NCBI GenBank assembly: GCA_030674185.1
Contig: JAPXFY010000026.1
Span: 31,811,167 to 31,831,166 of the forward strand
Reading direction: 5' to 3'
Source of the DNA: Monoplex corrugatus
Taxonomy: Eukaryota > Mollusca > Gastropoda > Littorinimorpha > Ranellidae
Length of the DNA stretch: 20,000 nucleotides
Shown: piece by piece, positions 18,311 to 20,000 of the stretch
Layout of the letters: the number at the start of each line of letters is the position of its first letter
How positions within the stretch are numbered: position 1 is the first letter of the stretch
Position numbers and translations under genes: made by a program
The notes under the pieces: model-generated
What the model was told of the DNA's origin: nothing
Seen by the model: the letters and a program-made list of their open reading frames with translations, nothing else
Database searches by the model: none

Positions 18311-18775
18311 CTTTCTGTCTGTCTTATCAGCTGCTTGTTCTCTCGTTGTAGTCTGTCTTTCTGTCTGTCTTATCAGCTGCTTGTTGTCTCGTTGTAGTCT
18401 GTCTTTCTGTCTGTCTTATCAGCTGCTTGTTGTCTCGTTGTAGTCTGTCTTCTGTCTGTCTATCAGCTGTTGTTTCTCGTTGTTGTTTCTTTTTTATCAG
18501 CTTGTTTGTTGGTCTTCTTTCTGTCTTGTCCTCTCCTTTTTCTCTTTCTCTGTCTTTCTGTCTTTTCATCCAACTTTTGTCTCTTTTTTCCTCTTCCTTG
18601 TCTTCATCAGTTTCCTTCTCTCTTTCATCGTCTTTCTGTCTGTCTTATCAGTGCTTGTTCTCTCGTTGTATCTGTCTTCTGTCTGTCTATCAGCTGCTTG
18701 TTTCTCGTTGTAGTCTGTCTTTCTCGTCTGTCTTATCAGTGCTGTATCTCTTGTAGTCTTCTTCGTCTTCTATCA
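18311..18775. repeat. 46-bp pyrimidine-rich minisatellite, two blocks
   Basis: Units carry CTGTCTGTCTTATCAGCTGC, then TTGTTCTCTCGTTGTAG or TTGTTGTCTCGTTGTAG. TATCAG occurs at 18325, 18371, 18417 and 18461 (period 46, then 44), and the unit returns at about 18630-18755 after an irregular CT-rich interruption. The second block loses single bases in nearly every unit. Confidence 0.9.
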
Positions 18776-18779
18776 GCTT

Positions 18780-19405
18780 TTGTCTCTGTTGTCTGTCTTT
18801 CTCTTCAGCTTTTTGTTCTCTTTGTCTGTCTTTCCATCATTTTTTCTCTGTTCTCTGCCTTTCTCATCAGCTTTTGTACTCTGTTCTCTGTCTTTCTCAT
18901 CAGCTTTTGTACTCTGTTCTCTGTCTTTCTCATCAGCTTTTGTACTCTGTTCTCTGTCTTTCTCATCAGCTTTTGTACTCTGTTCTCTGCTTTCTCATCA
19001 GTTTTGTACTCTGTTCTCTGTCTTTCTCATCAGCTTTTGTACTCTGTTCTCTGTCTTTCCATCAGTTTTTGTACTCTGTTCTCTGTCTTTCTCATCAGCT
19101 TTTTGTACTCTGTTCTCTGTCTTTCTCATCAGCTTTTGTACTCTGTTCTCTGTCCTTTCTCATCAGCTTTTGTACTCTGTTCTCTGTCTTTCTCATCAGC
19201 TTTGTATCTGTTCTCGCTTCTTCAGCTGTACTCTGTTCTCTGTCTTTCTCATCCCCTTTGTTCTCTGTTCTTGTCTTTCTCATTAGCTTTGTCTCTGGTC
19301 CGTCTTCTCACAGCTTTTGTACTCTTCACTGTTCTCGTCTTTCTCATCAGCTTTGTACTCTGTTCTCTGTCTTCTCATCAGCTTTCGTACTCTTCTCTGT
19401 CTTTC
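18780..19405. repeat. 33-bp pyrimidine-rich minisatellite
   Basis: Unit TCATCAGCTTTTGTACTCTG followed by TTCTCTGTCTTTC. CATCAG occurs at 18865, 18898, 18931, 18964, 18996, 19028 and 19060, with period 33 in the first units and 32 where a base is lost. From about 19200 the array becomes ragged. Because 33 is a multiple of three, an 11-residue peptide repeat (LCSLSFSSAFV type) appears, but frame shifts between units make translation unlikely. Confidence 0.92.
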
Positions 19406-19540
19406 TCCCGCTCTTTCTCTCTCTCTTTTCTCCCTCTCACTCACAAATTGTGTTATTGCGTTGTTTAGTCAGTTACTCTGGTCACATATGTGCTTGTCTG
19501 TGCTGCCGTCGTGACTGCTGCTGTGCGTTGCCAAGAAAAA
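19406..19540. other. Unassigned linker
   Basis: CT-rich start, then about 95 bp of ordinary complexity ending in AAGAAAAAGGTGTGT, where AAG followed by GTGTGT could serve as a weak splice donor. No recognisable protein. Confidence 0.35.
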
Positions 19541-19722
19541 GGTGTGTATGGTGATGAGTGTGTGTGTGTATTGCGTGTGTGTGCGCGCGCGATGCGTGCG
19601 TGCGTGCGTGATGAGGTGTGTGTGTGTGTATGATTGTAGGGGGTGTGTGGATGTGGCTGGTGTGTGTTGTTGGTGTGTGCGGGTTCGCGCGCACGCGCAT
19701 GCTCGCGCACGCGCGAAATGCA
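19541..19722. repeat. GT/CG alternating tract, Z-DNA prone
   Basis: TG and TGCG units, with GCGCGCG and TGCGTGCGTGCGTG near 19585-19610 and a nearly perfect alternating run TCGCGCGCACGCGCATGC from about 19685 that continues into CGCGCACGCGCG. This is the strongest CpG cluster in the window. Confidence 0.92.
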
Positions 19723-20000
19723 CAAAACCAGTTTTTTAAAATTAAGACCATTTTACGAAAATGGTGTACTGAAATTTATGACTCCTTTTTAGTTCTCAAA
19801 AGTTCTTGCTTCAATCTTGCGCAACCTTCACAATTCTGCGAATCTTTCACAGCATCTCGGCGTAAATTCTCAAGACATTATTCTGGCATGAATATTCTAA
19901 GACTTGAGTCATCCTAGAGCCAGGCGCTCAAAATATCACCGTCTTCTTTCCCTGGTGCTATAACAAAAGAGATGGCGACAATTAATAAAATGCACTTTGA
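19723..20000. other. Unassigned AT-rich end of window
   Basis: No repeats except a perfect hairpin ACCATTTT (19747-19754) / AAAATGGT (19758-19765) with a 3-nt loop. An AATAAA hexamer lies at 19984-19989. The one open frame here has no recognisable domain. Confidence 0.5.

Noticed and set aside
18470..19468. 332-codon plus-strand frame with an 11-residue repeat
   Set aside because: The 33-bp unit explains the repeat, units with lost bases shift the frame, and overlapping frames are equally open.

Overview
This is eukaryotic, almost entirely non-coding and extremely repeat-rich DNA, most likely from an invertebrate and probably a mollusc (gastropod-like). The reasons are very abundant CA/GT, GA/CT, CAGA, TATTG and TA microsatellites, several minisatellites, a SINE-like element whose head (CAGTTTCAGTTT... 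GCGTC... ATAAAGCC/ATTCCATA) resembles a short retroposon I remember from gastropod transcripts, and a fragment of a zinc-finger non-LTR retrotransposon protein. The taxon is an inference from memory, not a search result. There are no operons, no bacterial genes, and no RNA gene that I can support.

Layout. 1-373: a cluster of ~70-bp units bounded by TTAA with CCCTTTGA/TCAAAGGG ends, direct and then inverted. 165-5625 (copy A) and 6391-12262 (copy B): one ~5.5-5.9 kb block present twice in direct orientation, nearly identical outside its tandem arrays. Each copy contains, in order: the TTAA cluster end, CCTG tracts, a CA tract, a CT tract, an unclassified repeat block with a 141-bp minisatellite, a SINE head whose 3' part has become a 51/52-bp minisatellite (5 units in A, 11 in B), a diverged second version of the repeat block, a G-run, CT/GT tracts, two long CA arrays, a single inverted SINE copy, a GT-rich stretch and a TATTG array. 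5626-6390, between the copies: an open 255-codon fragment of a non-LTR retrotransposon protein, cut on the left inside its zinc finger and on the right just before the reverse transcriptase domain. It is the only stretch with convincing coding character.

12663-13460: a short unassigned stretch after a splice-acceptor-like site, then a ~260-bp sequence lying between two TA microsatellites and holding a hammerhead-like hairpin on the minus strand. 13613-17512: a ~3.7 kb purine-rich satellite (CCAAGAGACAGA boxes separated by GA runs, period ~28-32 bp). All three minus-strand frames are open across it only because the repeat lacks stop codons. 17513-18115: CAA repeat, a promoter-like cluster (CCAAT, GGGCGG, a YY1-like site), poly-A/poly-T, and a weak open frame on the minus strand. 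18116-19430: pyrimidine-rich DNA with 46-bp and 33-bp minisatellites. 19541-20000: GT/CG alternating DNA and unassigned AT-rich sequence.

No set of genes works together here. The window records mobile-element fragments, tandem-array growth and a large recent duplication, which may be biological or an assembly product (two haplotypes joined). Several arrays carry scattered single-base losses that look like uncorrected long-read errors.
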